A model generated the notes under the pieces. The model worked only from the letters and a program-made list of their open reading frames with translations, made no database searches and was not told the DNA's origin. From GCA-2683135 sp964507445 (GTDB lineage: Bacteria; Planctomycetota; GCA-002687715), in assembly GCA_964507445.1 (NCBI GenBank), contig CAZDQF010000024.1, positions 1 through 64,000 of the forward strand: a stretch of 64,000 nt of DNA, read 5' to 3'. The translations under genes were made by a program, and so were the position numbers. How positions within the stretch are numbered: position 1 is the stretch's first letter; every line of letters starts with the position of its first letter. This document shows, piece by piece, positions 1 through 8,781 of the stretch.

Positions 1-1
1 C

Positions 2-1891
2 GACCGCCAGGTGGGGGCCGCCATCCGGGACGCGGACGGCCACATGGCGGCGCGTCGTTGGGGAGCGGCCAGGGCTGCCCTGCAGGCGGCCAGGGGCGCG
101 GCCGTGGGCAGCCGCGTGACGGAGGAGGTGGCCGCGGAGCTGCGCGCCGCCGGAGAGCGCCTGGTGGCCGAACAGGGCCGTGACGAGGCCCGGGCGGAGG
201 CGGCGGCCCGGGACGCCGCTTTCGTGGCTCGCCTGCGGGAGACTCGGAACCGACCCGTGGTGGACCCGGCGCTGAGCGACGATGAATACGCGGAGGCGTT
301 CGAGCGCCGCGGTGTCTACGTGGACAAGGACGCCGCCGCCAGGGTGGCGGAGATCATCCGTGCCCAGGCCCCGACGGTTCGTGAGGCCATGATCTTCGGC
401 CTCGACGATTGGGCTGGTCGCCGTCGTCTCATGGGCGACGAGGCGCCGTGGCGACGGCTCGTTCGGACGGCCAGGCTCGCGGACGACGACGTGTGGCGTT
501 CGGGACTGCGGGACGCGCTGCTCGCGGATCAGACGGATCGGCTCAAGGCTCTGGCCGCCCAGGTGCATGGGGAGGAACAACCGCCCGGGAGCCTGGTGCT
601 GTTGGCGGTGAGTCTCAGCCGCTCCGCGGAGCGGGACGTTGCCCTGGACCTGCTGCGCCGTTCGTGTGTGGCCCACCCCCGGGACTACTGGGTTCATCAG
701 CAGCTGGCGGTGGCCCTGGTGGGCGAGTTCAAGAAGGAGGGGGCGAGGCGGGTGCGTCAGGAGGCGAGCCTCCCGGCGGAGCTGGAGGAGGCGGAGACCC
801 ACCTGCGTATCGCCCTGGTCCTGCAGCCGGACTCCACGTTCAACATGGCGTTCCTCGCCACGGTGATGCACCGGAGAGGTCAGTCCCCCAAGGCCCTGGC
901 GTACGTGGACCAGCGGCTCGCGGAGTTCCCAGACGACGAGGCGTTGAAGGTGGGCAAGGCCCAGATCCTGTTGGACGACGACCCGAACGCGGCGGTGGCG
1001 GAGCTGCGAGGCATGAGGGGAGGTCGGGCGGATTCGGTGATGCGACGGGCGCGGGAGTCGGGTTTCGGCCTGCCTGACGATCCGGAGCAGGAGATCAGTC
1101 GGTTGCAGCGTGAGGTGTTGAGGCGTCCGGACAACGGGCCCCTGCGCACGGACCTGGCCCGGATGCTGTTGTTGGTCGGAGCTCTGGAGGGAGCGGAGAA
1201 GCACGGCCTGGCGGCGACGGGATTGCGGGGCAACCGACCCGAGGCGTGGCACGTCGTCGGTCGCTCAAACCTGGAGCGAGGTAACTTCGAGCTGGCGGCC
1301 CAGGCGTTCCAGACCGCCCGTGACCTGGGTCTCTCCAGCGGGCGCAACCTGGAGATGGCGCGGACCGCCCGCCGGCTCGCGGATCGGGCGGGGGAGTTCC
1401 GTCGTCACGTGGAGACGGGAGAGTCCCCTCGCCGGTTCGATTCCCGCGTGGACTTCGCGCGGTTCTGTTGTTTCACCGGTCGCTACGCACCTGCGGTGGC
1501 CAGTTTCAAGCGCCTCATGGAGGAACGGGCACGCGGATCGGGTCGGCGACCTCCGCGGGAACCTCCGGGACGTGGCCCCCGGTTTGGACGATCCAGGGGG
1601 TTCCCGCCGCCGGACATGGTGGTGGACGCTGGTCTGGCCGGGGTCCGCGCAGGAGACCTGAAGTTCGCCCGCACGTGTCTGGGGCGCCTGCTGGGGGATC
1701 GCGACGACGGTCCGCCACGAGGGGGTCGGGAACCGAGGGTTCATGGCCTGGAGCTGCACCGTTGGCTGCACGACCGGCGGTTTGTGTCGGTGCGGGACGG
1801 GGACGCCCTGGCAGCCATGGACCCCGCGGAGCGGGACGCGTGGACGGAGCTGTGGGATCGAGTCAGGGCTGCTGTCCGTCGTCCCCGCTGA
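2..1891 (+). CDS. C-terminal part of a Ser/Thr kinase-type TPR protein (5' partial)
   Basis: The reading frame is open to the left edge, so the start lies outside the window; a GTG at 11 is internal. What is visible is about 630 residues of helical, Ala/Arg-rich sequence. Near residue 130 is an LDDWA motif followed by a W-RLVRTAR-LADDDVWR segment. To my knowledge this combination is typical of the region between the kinase domain and the TPRs in planctomycetal Ser/Thr kinases. TPR-like repeats follow at about 190-320 and 370-460. The kinase domain itself is not in the window, so kinase identity is inference. The last 29 bases overlap the convergent M1 peptidase gene. From about residue 500 the sequence is rich in Arg, Pro and Gly and looks unstructured before a final helical part. 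Confidence 0.75.
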   Translation, partial: DRQVGAAIRDADGHMAARRWGAARAALQAARGAAVGSRVTEEVAAELRAAGERLVAEQGRDEARAEAAARDAAFVARLRETRNRPVVDPALSDDEYAEAFERRGVYVDKDAAARVAEIIRAQAPTVREAMIFGLDDWAGRRRLMGDEAPWRRLVRTARLADDDVWRSGLRDALLADQTDRLKALAAQVHGEEQPPGSLVLLAVSLSRSAERDVALDLLRRSCVAHPRDYWVHQQLAVALVGEFKKEGARRVRQEASLPAELEEAETHLRIALVLQPDSTFNMAFLATVMHRRGQSPKALAYVDQRLAEFPDDEALKVGKAQILLDDDPNAAVAELRGMRGGRADSVMRRARESGFGLPDDPEQEISRLQREVLRRPDNGPLRTDLARMLLLVGALEGAEKHGLAATGLRGNRPEAWHVVGRSNLERGNFELAAQAFQTARDLGLSSGRNLEMARTARRLADRAGEFRRHVETGESPRRFDSRVDFARFCCFTGRYAPAVASFKRLMEERARGSGRRPPREPPGRGPRFGRSRGFPPPDMVVDAGLAGVRAGDLKFARTCLGRLLGDRDDGPPRGGREPRVHGLELHRWLHDRRFVSVRDGDALAAMDPAERDAWTELWDRVRAAVRRPR

Positions 1892-4454
1892 CACGAATGC
1901 GTACGGCCCGCCGCAGCTCGTGAAGCGGCACCAACAGCTTGCGGCGGATGTCCTTCGGCAGGTCCCGTTGCCGGCGAAGCCACGTCTCGACGACGGCGAG
2001 GGCCTCCGGGTCCGCGTGCGCCCCGAGGAACGACTCGAGCCACGCGGGCATGAAGAAGATCTTCCGGTTCTCCTTGACCCAGGGAGCGGCGTCCAGAGCG
2101 GGCTCCAGGAACGGGAGGGTGAGGTGGGATTGGCCGGGCCAATGAAAGGCCCCGAGAGCGCCGGACACCCATTGCTCCGGCGGACCGTCGGGGGTCAGGA
2201 AGGACTCGAAGTAGATCTTCTTGTTCACCTCGGTGGGGACCGCGGCTCTCGCCTGGAACGCCCAGCGGGCGACGTCGGCGTCGCTGGCCTCCATGGAGCG
2301 CAGCCGGTCCGTGGCCCGGGGGCGATGCGTCGCCAGCAGCGGGGTCAGGAGCCGGAACCGATCCTGCACACCGAGCTTGATGCCCGGGATCGTTTCCTCG
2401 GCGTCGAGGATGCGTTCGATCCTGCGCAGCGCGTCTTCGTCTGCGGCCAGTCGTGCCATGGCCCGTAGGGCCTGGAGACGGATGGGTGCGGCGGTGGGGT
2501 CGGAGAGGAGACGTCCGAGGATGCCCGTCGTCCGACGCATCAGGTCCTTGGCATCGGCTGGCCTCATGTACCGGACGAGGGTGGTGGTCAGCGCCCCCAG
2601 GGCCGAGGACCAGGTCTGGGGGTCCCGCTCTCGCTCCACCAGGTCGAGTGCGAGCCTGGCGAATCGGGACGGCTCGCAGATGCCCTCGCGCACCGAGTCC
2701 CAGATGGCGGTGAACGCCATGGCGCGGACCAGGGGGTCTTCTTCGGTGGGCAGGTGACGTAGCCAGTGGTCGAGGCTCTTGGCGTCCAGCACCACCTGGG
2801 TGAAGGCGACACCGTCGGCGTTGGGGAGCACCCAATCCGGCGTCCGGCTGTCGGTGTCGATGGAGGTTCGCTCGCTGTCCAGCGAGATCGCCACGGACTC
2901 CCGGCGGCCGCCTCTGCCCATCAGCACCTGCAGCTTGATGGGCCAGACCCGGCCCTTCTCCAGGGTGTCGGACTGGGAGATGGCGAGACCTTCCCCCTCC
3001 TTCAGGGAGGCGCGGACCCGCGGCATTCCCCGATCCAGGATCCAACGCTCAGACCACGGCCCCAGGTCTTCGCTCACCGCGTCTCCCAGGCTCCTCAGCA
3101 GGTCACGCCAGGTGGCGTTGGCGAACTCATGGCGTTTGAGGAACTGGCGCACGCCGTCCCTGAATCCACTCGCACCCAGGTGATGCTCCAGCTGACGCAG
3201 CACCGCGGGGGCCTTGTTGTAGACGATGGGGCCGTAGGCGGACTTGGCGTCGGCGAGGTTGCCCAGCTCCTGGAAGATGGGGGTGGTGCCCTCCGTCTGG
3301 TCAATGCGGACCGCCGTCGGCTTCACCCGTTGGTGAAACCGTGTCCAGGCGTTCATCTCCGGCTCCAGGGCGTCCAGCGTCCGATACCCCACGAAGGTGG
3401 CGAAGCCCTCCTTGAGCCATAGGTCGTCGAACCACTCCATGGTCACCAGGTTCCCGAACCACTGGTGGGAGACCTCGTGATAGATCAGCGTGCTGCGCCG
3501 GAGACGCTCCAGCTCCGTGGGCTCGTGATCGAAGGCCAGGGCGGACTCGCGATAGAAGATGGCGCCCGCGTGCTCCATGCCGCCATACGGGAAGCCCGGA
3601 CACAGGACGATGTCCAGCTTGTGGAACGGGTACTCGTAGTCGAAGTAGTCCTCCTGCCACGCCAGGGACTCACCGTGCATGCGGAACAGGTCCTCGGCGT
3701 TCGTGTCGGCGCGCTTGGAAGGCCGGACGTAGATGCGCATGGGGTCACGCAGACCGCGAGCCCAGTCGGAGCCCTTGGGGTCGGTCACCACCTCGAACGG
3801 TCCCGCGGCGAACGCGAACAGGTAGGTGGGGAGCGCGGGTGTGGTCTTGAAGCTCCACCTGGATCGGCCGCCCTCCTCGACGCGGGACTCCTCGCCGTTG
3901 GCCACGGCGATCCAGTCCCTGGGGGTGGTGAGGCTGAGGGTGAAGCGGGCCTTGATGTCCGGTTGATCGAGGCAGGGGAACAGGACATGGGCGTCCGCCG
4001 GAACCACCAGCGTGTACAGGTAGTCCGCGTCGTCGCTGGGGTCCCGGTACGACGTGAGGGGTGTGCCCGTGGGTGCGACGGGGGAGCGGAACGAGGCTTC
4101 GAGCACGTTGTCGCCCACCCGGAGCAGCGCCGTCGGTATGACCACGTGGTTGGCCACCATGGGGGCTGGCTCCAGGGGCGCTCCGTTGACCTTGAGAGAC
4201 AGGGCTTCACCGGCGAAGTCCAGGACCAGAGGCGCGTCCGTATCCGCGGCCTTGAACTCCATCCGCGAGGTCCCCGCCACCTGATCCATGCCCTTCAGCA
4301 GGTCGAAGTGCAGCGCGTAGTGGACGTCCGTGAACCTAGCCGCGCGCACCCGCGCGAGCTCTCGATCAATGCCGGGTTCCGGGTTGTTCTGGAGTCTGTC
4401 GGTCATGGAGCAGCCCGCGAAGAGCACACAGACGACGAGGACGGGAGCACGCAT
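1863..4454 (-). CDS. M1-family zinc aminopeptidase, lipoprotein
   Basis: An 863-residue metallopeptidase predicted to trim N-terminal residues from peptides at the cell envelope. I chose the ATG at 4454 over the upstream ATG at 4514 because it begins directly with a lipoprotein signal peptide (MRAPVLVV..., lipobox LFAGC). The family hallmarks are intact: the exopeptidase motif GGMEH at residues 291-295 (GAMEN equivalent), and HEVSH at 326-330 with the third zinc ligand Glu 18 residues later in WLKEGF. The N-terminal beta domain precedes the catalytic domain, and a helical C-terminal domain follows, the usual M1 order and length. The gene is convergent with the kinase/TPR gene. A TACCCT box seven bases upstream of the ATG and the lack of Shine-Dalgarno suggest a leaderless or nearly leaderless mRNA. 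Confidence 0.92.
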   Translation of the reverse strand: MRAPVLVVCVLFAGCSMTDRLQNNPEPGIDRELARVRAARFTDVHYALHFDLLKGMDQVAGTSRMEFKAADTDAPLVLDFAGEALSLKVNGAPLEPAPMVANHVVIPTALLRVGDNVLEASFRSPVAPTGTPLTSYRDPSDDADYLYTLVVPADAHVLFPCLDQPDIKARFTLSLTTPRDWIAVANGEESRVEEGGRSRWSFKTTPALPTYLFAFAAGPFEVVTDPKGSDWARGLRDPMRIYVRPSKRADTNAEDLFRMHGESLAWQEDYFDYEYPFHKLDIVLCPGFPYGGMEHAGAIFYRESALAFDHEPTELERLRRSTLIYHEVSHQWFGNLVTMEWFDDLWLKEGFATFVGYRTLDALEPEMNAWTRFHQRVKPTAVRIDQTEGTTPIFQELGNLADAKSAYGPIVYNKAPAVLRQLEHHLGASGFRDGVRQFLKRHEFANATWRDLLRSLGDAVSEDLGPWSERWILDRGMPRVRASLKEGEGLAISQSDTLEKGRVWPIKLQVLMGRGGRRESVAISLDSERTSIDTDSRTPDWVLPNADGVAFTQVVLDAKSLDHWLRHLPTEEDPLVRAMAFTAIWDSVREGICEPSRFARLALDLVERERDPQTWSSALGALTTTLVRYMRPADAKDLMRRTTGILGRLLSDPTAAPIRLQALRAMARLAADEDALRRIERILDAEETIPGIKLGVQDRFRLLTPLLATHRPRATDRLRSMEASDADVARWAFQARAAVPTEVNKKIYFESFLTPDGPPEQWVSGALGAFHWPGQSHLTLPFLEPALDAAPWVKENRKIFFMPAWLESFLGAHADPEALAVVETWLRRQRDLPKDIRRKLLVPLHELRRAVRIRVSGDDGQQP

Positions 4455-4817
4455 GACCGAGAGGGTAGTCCAAAGCGCCCTGGAGCGTCCAAGGCGGAGC
4501 TCTGTGCCCATCACGCTGGCATGGGAGTCGCTGACGGGCGTCTTGTACCCAACGGGTCCGGTGATCTACGCCAGGGGTGAGATGCGGTGTTCCAACATCC
4601 GCTCCATGGCTTCCAGACGGTGCGATCCTCCGGTAGCTGTGCGCGGTTTCGGGCGGACTCCCATACCGGGCCCCGTGGTCCCGGGCAGTTCGTGGAAGAG
4701 CCGCGTAAGATGCTGCTCCCAACGGCTACGCGTCTCGTTCACAAGAGTGACAGCATCGAAGTCCTGGCGCGGAAGCCGGCTTGACGGCCACCTCGCCGAC
4801 GTCCGAAGGAGCTGAAG
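4455..4817. other. Divergent intergenic region, 363 bp
   Basis: This gap separates the M1 peptidase (minus strand) from the deacetylase-like gene (plus strand). The only element I can support on the left is the TACCCT box at 4462-4467 (minus strand). On the right a GAAGGAG Shine-Dalgarno precedes the ATG at 4818. A short imperfect inverted repeat (ACCGGGCCCCGTGGTCCCGG) is present around 4667-4686. I see no convincing coding sequence or RNA gene. Confidence 0.5.
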
Positions 4818-5825
4818 ATGACGACCAGGAGATTCGCTTTGATGTTGCTGGGTGTGCTGGTGGCGGGGCCCTCCCTGAGGGCCCAGTCTCCGGACCCGGT
4901 GAAGGTCGCACCTCGGGTTCGGGTCGCGGTGAGCGTGGACTGGGAGGGCCGCGACCTGAGCAACGTGAACCTGCTCGCGTTCACCGCCATGCGGGACGCT
5001 CACCCCAAGATCCCCCTCACCCACTTCTTGAACGCCGCCTACTACACCAAGGAAGACGCGGAGGCGGAGAAGGTGACCCGGTTCACCCGCAAGGTGCTGA
5101 AGGAAGGGGACGAGCTGGGGCTGCACATCCACCCGTGGCGTTCGCTGGTGGAGGCGGCCGGTGTCGAATATCGCGAGACGCCGACGGTCTGGGGGCCGCA
5201 GTTCAAGGTCCGCGCCCGGGGCGGAGACGCGGGGCACGAGGTCGTGCTCGAGGCGTACGAGGTGAAGGAGCTCCGGGCCATCATCCGGACCGCGAGGAAG
5301 ATCCTGGGAGAGCACGGCTTCGAGTTGAGCCCGTCATTCCGGGCCGGCGCCTGGCTCGCCGGGCCGAAGGTGCGAGAGGCGATCCGTCGTGAGGGGTTCA
5401 CGGTTGATTCTTCTTCTACGGACACCGTCTGGCACGACGAGCTGGCGAAGTACGCGTTGCCCGGGTTGATCCGCGAGATCTGGCCCAAGGTGACCAAGAC
5501 CTCGCAGCCGTTCTTCATGGAGACGCCGGGGGGCAAGCTGCTGGAGATGCCGGACACCTGCGCGCTCGCCGACTACGTCACCGCGGAGGAGATGGCGGAT
5601 CACGTGGCGGCTGCGGTGGCGCGGCTGGAGAAGTCGGACAAGGATCTCTACGTACACATCGGATTCCACCAGGAGACCGCCGCTCGCTACGCGTCGCGCA
5701 TCATCCAGGCCATCCGCATGATCCAGGAAGCCCACGGCGGCCGGGTCGTGTTCGAGACCCTGGATGCGTCCGCCCGCCACGCTCGTGCCGCCATGAAGTC
5801 AGAGGCCTCCGTCGGGGACGGTTGA
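4818..5825 (+). CDS. Secreted polysaccharide deacetylase-like protein
   Basis: A 335-residue protein with an N-terminal signal peptide (MTTRRFALMLLGVLVAG..., cleavage near LRAQ). It has the spaced motifs of the NodB-type deacetylase fold: an Asp in SVDWEG near residue 40, the metal-binding HIH pair in LGLHIHPW near 100, an Arg-containing SFRAGAW strand near 175, and a terminal His in HIGFH near 280. Family members remove N- or O-acetyl groups from glycans in a metal-dependent way; the substrate cannot be told here. A GAAGGAG Shine-Dalgarno stands just upstream. Neighbouring genes encode a second carbohydrate-esterase-like hydrolase and an SGNH-sialidase fusion, so a glycan-processing role is plausible. 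Confidence 0.75.
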   Translation: MTTRRFALMLLGVLVAGPSLRAQSPDPVKVAPRVRVAVSVDWEGRDLSNVNLLAFTAMRDAHPKIPLTHFLNAAYYTKEDAEAEKVTRFTRKVLKEGDELGLHIHPWRSLVEAAGVEYRETPTVWGPQFKVRARGGDAGHEVVLEAYEVKELRAIIRTARKILGEHGFELSPSFRAGAWLAGPKVREAIRREGFTVDSSSTDTVWHDELAKYALPGLIREIWPKVTKTSQPFFMETPGGKLLEMPDTCALADYVTAEEMADHVAAAVARLEKSDKDLYVHIGFHQETAARYASRIIQAIRMIQEAHGGRVVFETLDASARHARAAMKSEASVGDG

Positions 5826-5839
5826 GCCGCGGGTGGTAC

Positions 5840-6415
5840 TCACCGCGGCGTCGGCAGACGGCACCCCACCGCTTCGGCGCTCGGGACCTCCACATCCTGC
5901 CCTGCGAGGACGGCCTCCAGGGCGTCCCGTAGCTCGTGCCGAGTGGCCTGCTGACGTCGTGAGCCGAGAGCGGGGAAGAGGTTGTCGATGCGTCCGCGGT
6001 AGAGGACCTCTCCGCTGTCGCCGCGGCGGACGCACACCTCCGGCGTGACCGTGATCCCGGCTTCCCTTGCGAGCCGGTGTCCGTGATCCAGCACGATGGG
6101 AGACGGCAGCCCGTACTCCTGCTGATGTTTGGCGGCCACTTCGTTGGTGGTGTCAGGGTCCACGTGGGCCAGGATGAAGGCGACGCCCCTGGCCGTGTAC
6201 TCCTCCACGATGCTCCGGATCTCGGGGGCGTAGGCGTTGGCGATGGGACAGTCGGTGGTGATGAAGATCGTGGCCGTCACCTGCTGATCGCCGCTCGAGG
6301 TGGCGACCGGATCACCGTGGATATCCGTGAGTCCAGCGGCCGGTGGGGAAGCGTCGTGGTCGTTGCACCCGGTGGGAAGTATCAGGGCGAGCAGGAGCGT
6401 GACGGCGTATCGCAT
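5840..6415 (-). CDS. Redoxin-domain lipoprotein with a single active-site Cys
   Basis: A 191-residue thioredoxin-fold protein. The start was set at the ATG at 6415, which gives a clean lipoprotein signal (MRYAVTLLLAL, lipobox LPTGC); the upstream Met at 6454 adds an unlikely polar extension. The core has the motif TDCPIANAYAPE with one Cys instead of a CxxC pair, then a VTPEVCV segment with cis-Pro and a Y-RGRIDN segment. This matches the redoxin/AhpC-TSA-like proteins common in planctomycetes, usually linked to extracytoplasmic redox or copper enzymes. The partner is unknown. It is convergent with the deacetylase-like gene and divergent from the esterase gene; facing TANNNT boxes overlap near 6455-6462. 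Confidence 0.72.
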   Translation of the reverse strand: MRYAVTLLLALILPTGCNDHDASPPAAGLTDIHGDPVATSSGDQQVTATIFITTDCPIANAYAPEIRSIVEEYTARGVAFILAHVDPDTTNEVAAKHQQEYGLPSPIVLDHGHRLAREAGITVTPEVCVRRGDSGEVLYRGRIDNLFPALGSRRQQATRHELRDALEAVLAGQDVEVPSAEAVGCRLPTPR

Positions 6416-6481
6416 GGTCTGTGGGTCCCCGTTCGTCATCCGTATCGGGGTCACGGTACGATCGCCGCGAGGAGCCTGTCC

Positions 6482-7618
6482 ATGTTTCGTTTGCCGATCT
6501 GCGTTCTTCTGTCAGCCGTGGCCGTCTTCGCCCAGCCGGAAGGCGCCGTGCTGTGTCAGGGGAACTGGCAGTCTGAGGACGAGGCGGTGGCGCAGCTGCG
6601 ACGTCTTGGAGCCGCGTGGCGCATGCGGGGGGAGTGGGAGGCCCGGGCCACGCGCATCCGCCAGCAGCTTCGGGCGGGGATGGGGTTGGAGCCGTTGCCC
6701 GCTCGTACGCTTCTCAATCCCCGGATGCACAGCGTCCGCAGCGAGGACGGTTACTGCGTGGCCAACATCTCCTTCGAGCCCTTCCCCGGATACTGCGTCG
6801 GCGGCAACCTCTACTGGCCCCGCGGTAAGGAGGGGCCGTTCGCCGGTGTGCTGTCACCCCACGGGCATTATCGCGGCAGCGACGGAGGAGGGCGGTTCCG
6901 CAAGTCGGCCCAGATCCGTCACGCCACCCTGGCCCGCATGGGTGCGGTGGTCCTCACCTGGGACATGATCGGTTGGGGTGACTCCGGTCACGGCGGTTGG
7001 AAGCACAACCATCCGCAGGCGTTGCCGCTGCAGACCTGGACCTCCATGCGGGCCCTCGACCTGTTGCTGCAACGCCCCGACGTTGACCCGGAGCGCATCG
7101 CCTGCACGGGCAGCTCCGGCGGCGGCACCCAGACGTTCCTGCTGGCCGCCCTCGACGACCGGGTCAAGGTCTCGGCGCCGGTGGTCATGGTGTCGGCTCA
7201 CTTCTTCGGCGGCTGCAACTGCGAGAGCGGCATGCCGATCCACAAGACCGCGGCCCTGGAGACCAACAACGCCGAGATCGCGGCCCTCTGCGCGCCCCGC
7301 CCCCTGCTCCTGGTCTCCAACGGCGAGGACTGGACCAAGAACAACCCGCGGGTGGAGTTCCCATTCATCCGTCAGGTGTTCGGCGCGTACGGCCGCCAGG
7401 ACGATTGCGAGCTGTCCCACTTTCAGGACGAAGGCCACGACTACGGCGCCTCCAAGCGCGCCGCGGTGTATCGCTTCTTCGTCCGGCACCTGGGCCTCGC
7501 AGATCCACCTCCGGAGACCGGCATCAAGATTGAACCCCACGCCGCCCAGCTGGCGTTCGACGACGCCCACTTGCGGCCCGCGGACGCTCTGCCGGCCAAC
7601 GCTCGGGTTCGCTGGTAG
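6482..7618 (+). CDS. Secreted alpha/beta hydrolase, acetyl-xylan-esterase-like
   Basis: A 378-residue protein starting with a signal peptide (MFRLPICVLLSAVAVFAQP). The ATG at 6482 is preceded by GAGGAG; an in-frame extension further upstream would overlap the redoxin gene and has no signal sequence. The hydrolase core shows LSPHGHYRG (oxyanion region), WDMIGWGDS, the nucleophile elbow TGSSGGG (GxSxG), an acid in SNGEDW, and the catalytic His in DEGHDYG. This is the layout of the dienelactone-hydrolase/acetyl-xylan-esterase group. Likely it removes acyl groups from polysaccharides outside the cytoplasm. It has several Cys, including CNCESG, perhaps disulfide-bonded. Confidence 0.78.
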   Translation: MFRLPICVLLSAVAVFAQPEGAVLCQGNWQSEDEAVAQLRRLGAAWRMRGEWEARATRIRQQLRAGMGLEPLPARTLLNPRMHSVRSEDGYCVANISFEPFPGYCVGGNLYWPRGKEGPFAGVLSPHGHYRGSDGGGRFRKSAQIRHATLARMGAVVLTWDMIGWGDSGHGGWKHNHPQALPLQTWTSMRALDLLLQRPDVDPERIACTGSSGGGTQTFLLAALDDRVKVSAPVVMVSAHFFGGCNCESGMPIHKTAALETNNAEIAALCAPRPLLLVSNGEDWTKNNPRVEFPFIRQVFGAYGRQDDCELSHFQDEGHDYGASKRAAVYRFFVRHLGLADPPPETGIKIEPHAAQLAFDDAHLRPADALPANARVRW

Positions 7619-7661
7619 GCCGCCGCCGACACCACCACCCGGCGATCGGTGACTCGGGCGG

Positions 7662-8666
7662 TCACCGCAGGCAGCAGCGCTTGTACTTCTTGCCGCTGCC
7701 GCACGGGCAGGGCGCGTTGCGCCCGATCTTCTTCGGGTAGGGGCTCCACAGGGCCTTCACCGCGTCGCGGAACCGGTGGCGCATGTCCTGGCGGAAGATC
7801 CGCTGCAGGGTGTCGTAGAGCTTGGGGTGACGCTGTTCGAGCAGATGGGGGCGCTCGAAGAAGTACTCGGAGAGGACGGCGAAGAACTCCGCCGGGTTGG
7901 TGGCGGCGTAGTCGGGGATGTCGTCGGCTTCGCCGCTGCCGTGCATCTGCGCGGTCTTGGAGCGGATCATCTCCATCCACGGTTCCATGGCTTCGCGGGG
8001 CAGGGCCATGGCGGGGACGCCGTCGATGACCCCGTCGCTCTTGTCCACCAGATGGGCGAACTCGTGGATGCCCACGTTGCTCTTGTCCTTGGGGTCCTGG
8101 AAGCCGCTCAGCAGGTGCGGCTTGGAGAGGATCATGGTGCGCTCCATGGGGCCGGTGCCCACCATGCCGATGGCGTGGGCGTGCTCGCCGCCGCCGTAGG
8201 ACTCGTCGAAGGCCCCGGGATAGATGAGCACCTCGCCGATCTGGTCCCACTCCCAGCGGGGGAAGCCGAAGATGGGGATGACGGCGCTGGCGGCGGTGAG
8301 GACCCGCACCGTGACGTCGATCTCGCAGCGGATGCCGGTGATGCGCTTCTCGTCGAGGAAGATGGTCACCTGCTGGCGGAAGCGCAGCCTGTCCTCCTCG
8401 GCGAGCACGCGATAGAACGCCACGTCCCGTTGCAGCACCGCCTCGTGTTCGGAGGGGAACGGCTGCGAGAGCAGCGTCCGTCTGCGGCGCTGCCTGCGGG
8501 TCACCCAGCGTCGCAGGAGGAGCGGGGCGACGATGGCGAGGGCTCCCAGCAGGAGGGCCTCCGGTTCCGGAGCGGAGGCCGCGGCGATGGCCGCCAGCGG
8601 CACGAAGACGAGGATCGCCGCTATGGTCCCGGGGAGGTTGCTGTCGTTGTTGCCCACGTCGGACAT
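7662..8666 (-). CDS. Membrane-anchored M90 (MtfA-like) zinc peptidase with SEC-C tail
   Basis: A 334-residue protein starting at the ATG at 8666 (MSDVGNND...). Two hydrophobic stretches near residues 12-50 would anchor it. The middle part matches the MtfA/M90 family: an IFL-EKRITG segment, and the zinc motif HEFAH followed by LVDKSDG, then a conserved NPAEFFAVLSEYFFE with a further acidic ligand. MtfA of E. coli interacts with the Mlc repressor and has aminopeptidase activity; whether that applies here is unknown. Unusually, the C-terminus carries a SEC-C zinc-binding motif (GRNAPCPCGSGKKYKRCC), nearly the same as at the end of SecA in this window. The tail may dock to the ribosome or SecB-like partners, which is inference. 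Confidence 0.85.
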   Translation of the reverse strand: MSDVGNNDSNLPGTIAAILVFVPLAAIAAASAPEPEALLLGALAIVAPLLLRRWVTRRQRRRRTLLSQPFPSEHEAVLQRDVAFYRVLAEEDRLRFRQQVTIFLDEKRITGIRCEIDVTVRVLTAASAVIPIFGFPRWEWDQIGEVLIYPGAFDESYGGGEHAHAIGMVGTGPMERTMILSKPHLLSGFQDPKDKSNVGIHEFAHLVDKSDGVIDGVPAMALPREAMEPWMEMIRSKTAQMHGSGEADDIPDYAATNPAEFFAVLSEYFFERPHLLEQRHPKLYDTLQRIFRQDMRHRFRDAVKALWSPYPKKIGRNAPCPCGSGKKYKRCCLR

Positions 8667-8781
8667 GGTACCGGCGGGTCCTGGAGTGGTGTTCCGCTCC
8701 CGCGGTCGCTGCAAGGCCGGGAGAATCCGTGTTTGATGAGGGGGCTGATCCCCGCGCCCCTTACTGACGGGAGTTCGTTGC

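Noticed and set aside
1434..1444. GGTTCGATTCC, identical to a tRNA T-loop consensus
   Set aside because: The flanking bases do not form a T stem or acceptor stem, and it lies inside a conserved coding frame.
4587..4784. 65-codon plus-strand frame before the deacetylase-like gene
   Set aside because: No domain pattern, atypical composition and no ribosome-binding site; treated as non-coding.
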